DNA from: Casuarina equisetifolia
Taxonomy: Eukaryota; Streptophyta; Magnoliopsida; Fagales; Casuarinaceae
Direction: 5' to 3'
Assembly (NCBI GenBank): GCA_028551475.1
Contig: CM052362.1
Location: forward strand, 24,348,021 to 24,412,020
Length of the DNA stretch: 64,000 nucleotides
Positions within the stretch are counted from its first letter, which is position 1. Every line of letters starts with the position of its first letter. The position numbers and the translations under genes were made by a program. The notes under the pieces are model-generated. The model did no database searches. It was given only the letters and a program-made list of their open reading frames with translations, and was not told the DNA's origin. Shown here one piece after another: positions 60,041-64,000 of this stretch.

Positions 60041-63000
60041 ATGGCTGCGATCTTCAACCTCACCGTGATCCTCAAGAACCTGCAAAATGACGATGACTTC
60101 CTCCTAGTGAAACAGACGCGCCCACCGGTGTTCGGGGATGATGAGTACGATTCCTATGTGGATTCCGATCTCTGGGACCTGCCCTGGACGCAGTTGAAGC
60201 TTCTGGAGGGAGAATCCGAGTCCCCAGTAGTTGTGGAAGGTGCAGAACGGTGTTCGGAGAAGATCGATTTGGGGAAATTCGACATTGGCTTTGCTCTCCA
60301 CCAGGTAATTTGAAATTCCAATGCGTTTTCGTTGAGGGTTGTGTTGCATAAAATTGCGAAGTTAGGGTTTGAAATCCGATGGATTGTAGGTTTTGGATCA
60401 AGTGGGTCTTGTAGCAACGGGAGTGGGAGAATGGAAGTTCTGGAAGTTTGTGGAGGAAGCTGAATTTGGGCCGAGTCCGTCGGTTCACACTGTGTTCATC
60501 ACGGGAAAATTTCCTGCTGGCGTTCAAAATCTACAAGGTTTACTTTTGCTTGCTTTAATATCTTTGTAGAATTTGTTACTTGTACGATATTGCAATGCTG
60601 AATGCGACGAATATCTTTCTTGGGCCTTGCTTTTTAACACATGTAGGAGCCCATTGTTTTAAATTAGCGCTTGCACTCTCAATGCTAGTTTAACGGTTTG
60701 ATGCTTGGGTCTTTGACTCTATTTTCGGCTTTAATCTTGGTTGTGAAGATTTCCTAAGCACATTATGAAATTGGGGCTAATGTAAATTTGTAGACTTCAA
60801 ATGAGAAACTTTGTCGTCTGTTTGATGTTCTCTTTCCAGGCAAAATCATCTTGCTTACCTAGAGAAGAATAAAGTTAGATTATATTTTGGTGGTCACGAG
60901 ACTCGCATTTCTGATAAATTACTTCCCGTCTTCCTTGCTGTGGATGTTTAGATGTCACTTAAGCAATGTGTGACTTGTACTGCTCATGCTATACCTTGTA
61001 TTGGACATGGAACTGATACTGAATGTGTATAATCAGTGCAGTGCAAATGGATGTCAGTCCAAACATGTCTAAGCTGGCTTCTGGAAGTGGAAGTGGGTAG
61101 TGATCGTGTGGGACCCCTGGCCGTTGTTGGTCTTATAAATGATTCATTGCATCCTGCAGATCATAAACTTCAACTCAACTTACCATATCAGGTTTGCTTA
61201 TTTTTTAGCCAGTGTCTTTCCTAGATGTAGCAGATACACTACATTTTTCAACAGGGATGACCTTGAGTAGTGACAAGGCATTCTCTTTTGAAGGTTATTG
61301 GAATGATTTTAAATGGCCTATAAGGTTTTGTTTTCTGAAGCAGAAGATGTGGAATTGAAAATTTATTGCTTAGACATGTAAATTCCAATGGTATCAATAT
61401 GCCATTTGACAGAAGCATTGTAAGAAATTTTCCTCCATAAACCTTCTTCTGTTTTTGCCTAAATCTAGTATCTAACTGTCTAAACCCTGAGGTGAATTTT
61501 AAGAAACAAATTCTGAATCAGATGCACAGTATGTTAAAATAGTGATAATGTAGTTGTTCTTAGCCATAAGATCTGATTTTTCTGTTAATTCATAACTCTT
61601 TTTTCTTCTTTAATGTCTTATCCTCTTTTGCAGGAGTACCCTCCTGGCGTTAAAATCGTACCTATGGGAAGTAGGACAGCAAAGCCTTTTTGGACAACAA
61701 ACTTGATTGTTTTTGCACCTGAAAATGTTTCAAATGAAAGTGAGGAGAACGAATTTGTCGCTTATGGGGATGCATTGATTGTGGATCCAGGATGCCGGTC
61801 TGAATTCTATGAAGAGGTATGATATATCATTTTTTATAGTACAGAGACAGTGTCCTGCTGCCTCGTGACAGATGCTTTTAAGCTTTTGAAAATCTTCATC
61901 TACTTGTCATTCTTATCTCAAATTTCGTCTGCTAGTTCAGTGAACCTAATTGTCTCTACCATCAGTTAAGTCACATTTATTGTCTCTAAGATATATTAGT
62001 CAGTCCAGCATTTTTAGAAATATTATAAAGTCAATAGTCTTGGTGGTATGTCTTGTATCCCAAGGTACAGACACTACTTGAACCACTGTTATTTTGGCTT
62101 TTCTGTGTTTTTTTTTTTGGTACTTGATAAAATTGTCATTTTCATGATCAGCTCCAAAAAATAGTTGCTGCTTTGCCGCGAAAGTTAGTTGTTTTTGTCA
62201 CTCATCACCATCCGGATCATGTAGATGGTAAGTTTTGACCATAAAAGTTAACCTTGTTCAAATTCTTGTGGTTTCCTTCAGTCATCTGTTGATTTATGCC
62301 TTTACAATAGCCAGATTACGTGTAAATAAGGAGATAGATCAGGCACCTGTAAAAACGGAGACTCTTTTGGTATGTTTGGTGTTGAATATTGGGAAATGAT
62401 AAGCAAATTTTGTTCATAATCTTACATATCAAATACTAGGGGCATGACAAAGAATAAAGCTTATACTTCCAACCTAATAATCTATGAAGGTATGGATCAC
62501 AAACAGTTATGATGCTTTTGTTAGGGTGAGGGTTGGGCCAATGGTTGGCCAGGCAATCAAGCATTGGCAAACGAGAACGTAATAGCTTTTCGTTAGGGAA
62601 TAGAAGAAGAGAAGCAGAAAACCTGTGGAGCAGGTTGTGTTAGAAAAGCAGCGAAAGAAATAATTTTTTCCTTGATCTACTTACCTTTACTTGAAAAGGA
62701 AAAAAATAAAAAAAGAAAGAAAGAAAAAAGAAAAAGAAAAAAACTTCTTGTTACTTCCACTTCTTTCCTTTGGTAACTTTTCCACTGTGACAATTACGCA
62801 TAATCAATCCACTTTTTTGTGAGACCTGCATTCTGGAATTATTTTTTTTCATTTACTTTATTTCAACCAGGTGTTTGGTAGTATTTAACTCTCTGTTTCA
62901 CGGCTTGTTTCAGGTCTTTCAATTGTCCAAAAATCCAATCCTGATGCGACTTTATTAGCGCATGAAAATACAAGGCAACGCATTGGAAAAGGTTATGACT

Positions 63001-63771
63001 GTTGAGGTTATATATTGAGATCTGGTTGATCCACGACATAATGTTATTTCTTGATCTGCAATCTTTACTTAGTACTTAGAAGTATTAATCGCATAGGCAG
63101 TTTTCTAGAACTTTGACCTGCATAAAGTGGCCAAGCTGGGATTTTTCTTTTTATTGGAAAGGAGCAGACTGATAGTATATTATGTTGATTGTTGACGTCA
63201 TGGTTTTCTTGTTTCTTTTTCTCCAATTACTTTTTCAATGCCATAGATTTCTATCAACTCATCAGAAGAATATACATATATCAATGGCATTTGGGGGGAT
63301 GAGGAGTTTTAGGGCCAGAGTGGTATTTGTATCTGAACATCCCACTCGCCCAACTCCTTCTGTCCTCTACTTGTGCTTATACTTAGTAAAAGAAAATATA
63401 GATGTTAAGGATTTTGTTGAAAGAATGTTACGAGCTGCATGGACTTTCTGCAATACTCCTAAAATTATTTTCCAGCTTGAATCTGTGTTTGAGGCTCTGC
63501 TACATGGATCTGTCTTAGGTCTCAGTAGGAAATTCTGTACTATGGGTACAGTTATAACAAACCAATGTGTCCAGAGCATAAAAAGCAACCCCAATTTCAA
63601 TTGGACCTAAGGCTCAGTTTGATACAAGTTAGAATTGTAGCAATCCAAGCAGAGCACACTCATAATATATTTTAAATGATGACAGGTGACTGGTCTCTTG
63701 GCTATACCTCAGTTTGTGGGGGAGAAAATATATGCATCGGTGGTCAGCAATTAAGTGTCATTTATGCACCG
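60041..63771 (+). CDS. Metallo-beta-lactamase-fold hydrolase, LACTB2-like (3' end outside window)
   Basis: Seven exons visible: 60041-60304, 60390-60537, 61037-61191, 61634-61816, 62152-62227, 62914-62991 and 63686-63771, giving the first 330 residues. The exon after 63771 (expected to start with the GHTDGH metal-binding motif) lies beyond the window. The zinc-binding motif HHHPDH is at residues 268-273, supplying H268, H270, D272 and H273. The roughly 200-residue N-terminal part (for example LWDLP, ATGVGEWKFWKFVEE, PMGSRTAKPFWTTNLIVF) matches the plant single-copy family represented by Arabidopsis At4g33540. Related animal LACTB2 is an endoribonuclease; other relatives are thioesterases, so the substrate here is unknown. 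Introns are GT-AG. Exon 3's acceptor (ATCAG at 61036) was chosen over the CAG at 61041 because only it keeps the frame. Confidence 0.9.
62701..62746. repeat. A/G-rich low-complexity tract in MBL intron 5
   Basis: Purine-only run of AAAAG and AAAG units inside the intron between 62228 and 62913. Confidence 0.8.
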
Positions 63772-64000
63772 GTATTCCACATTTACCCAATCTTTTGATT
63801 CCACAAGTACAAATGATGATGCCATTTTTGCTAGAAGTTTAAGTATCATTTGGAGAAGTCTTTACAAGCTCACTCATTCATGTTCCAGATGTGTTGCTCT
63901 TTTTGTTGGAAGTTTATCATTTGGCTAAGCCATTACAATCTCACTTGTTCATCTTTTAAGGCTAGTTAGCCTTCTATCTGTATTGATGAAGTTGATAGAT

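Noticed and set aside
63182..63610. 142-codon plus-strand ORF inside MBL intron 6
   Set aside because: Flanking exons join in phase without it, it resembles no family I know, and it begins inside a poly-T-rich intron. Probably chance, though its length is a little unusual.

Overview
This is eukaryotic nuclear DNA from a flowering plant, most likely a eudicot. It has AT-rich spacers, GT-AG introns, plant-specific protein families (DUF1639, DUF761/cotton-fibre protein, single-finger C2H2 EAR repressor, ARG1, BRUTUS) and a Ty1/copia retrotransposon. The species cannot be fixed from the sequence alone. Exon-intron structures were read by hand from splice consensus, reading phase and similarity to remembered plant families. 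All joins keep phase and contain no internal stop.

Layout, left to right: (1) 1044-2114 (-) DUF1639 protein, 3 coding exons. (2) 5986-6477 (+) intronless DUF761 protein, preceded by an overlapping upstream ORF. (3) 9331-14057 (+) cytosolic-type cysteinyl-tRNA synthetase, 9 exons, first intron GC-AG. (4) 14058-22640 spacer with no recognised gene, holding a short telomere-type repeat and a possible secreted-peptide ORF. (5) 22641-23357 (-) single C2H2 zinc-finger/EAR repressor of the GIS/ZFP5/ZFP8 type. (6) 23358-30898 spacer with five tandem units of about 100 bp at 26194-26710. (7) 30899-36955 (-) ARG1-type DnaJ protein, 11 exons. (8) 38509-49024 (-) BRUTUS-type hemerythrin/RING E3 ligase, 14 exons. 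(9) 50918-56693 (-) a complete, structurally intact copia element with 203-bp LTRs and a 5-bp target duplication. (10) 56694-60040 spacer with two SINE-like pieces. (11) 60041 to beyond the right edge (+) metallo-beta-lactamase-fold hydrolase; seven exons are visible and the last exons lie outside the window.

The genes are individually regulated plant genes, not an operon or cluster with one job. Roles by family are translation (CysRS), gravity signalling and membrane traffic (ARG1), iron sensing and ubiquitination (BRUTUS), epidermal/trichome transcription (ZFP), a probable RNA or thioester hydrolase (MBL), and two families of unknown function. No clear novel multi-gene system was found. The points most worth checking are the young copia insertion about 1.9 kb upstream of BRUTUS in the same orientation, its repeat-filled leader, the 5-unit tandem array, the strong-context uORF overlapping the DUF761 start, and the SINE-like elements.
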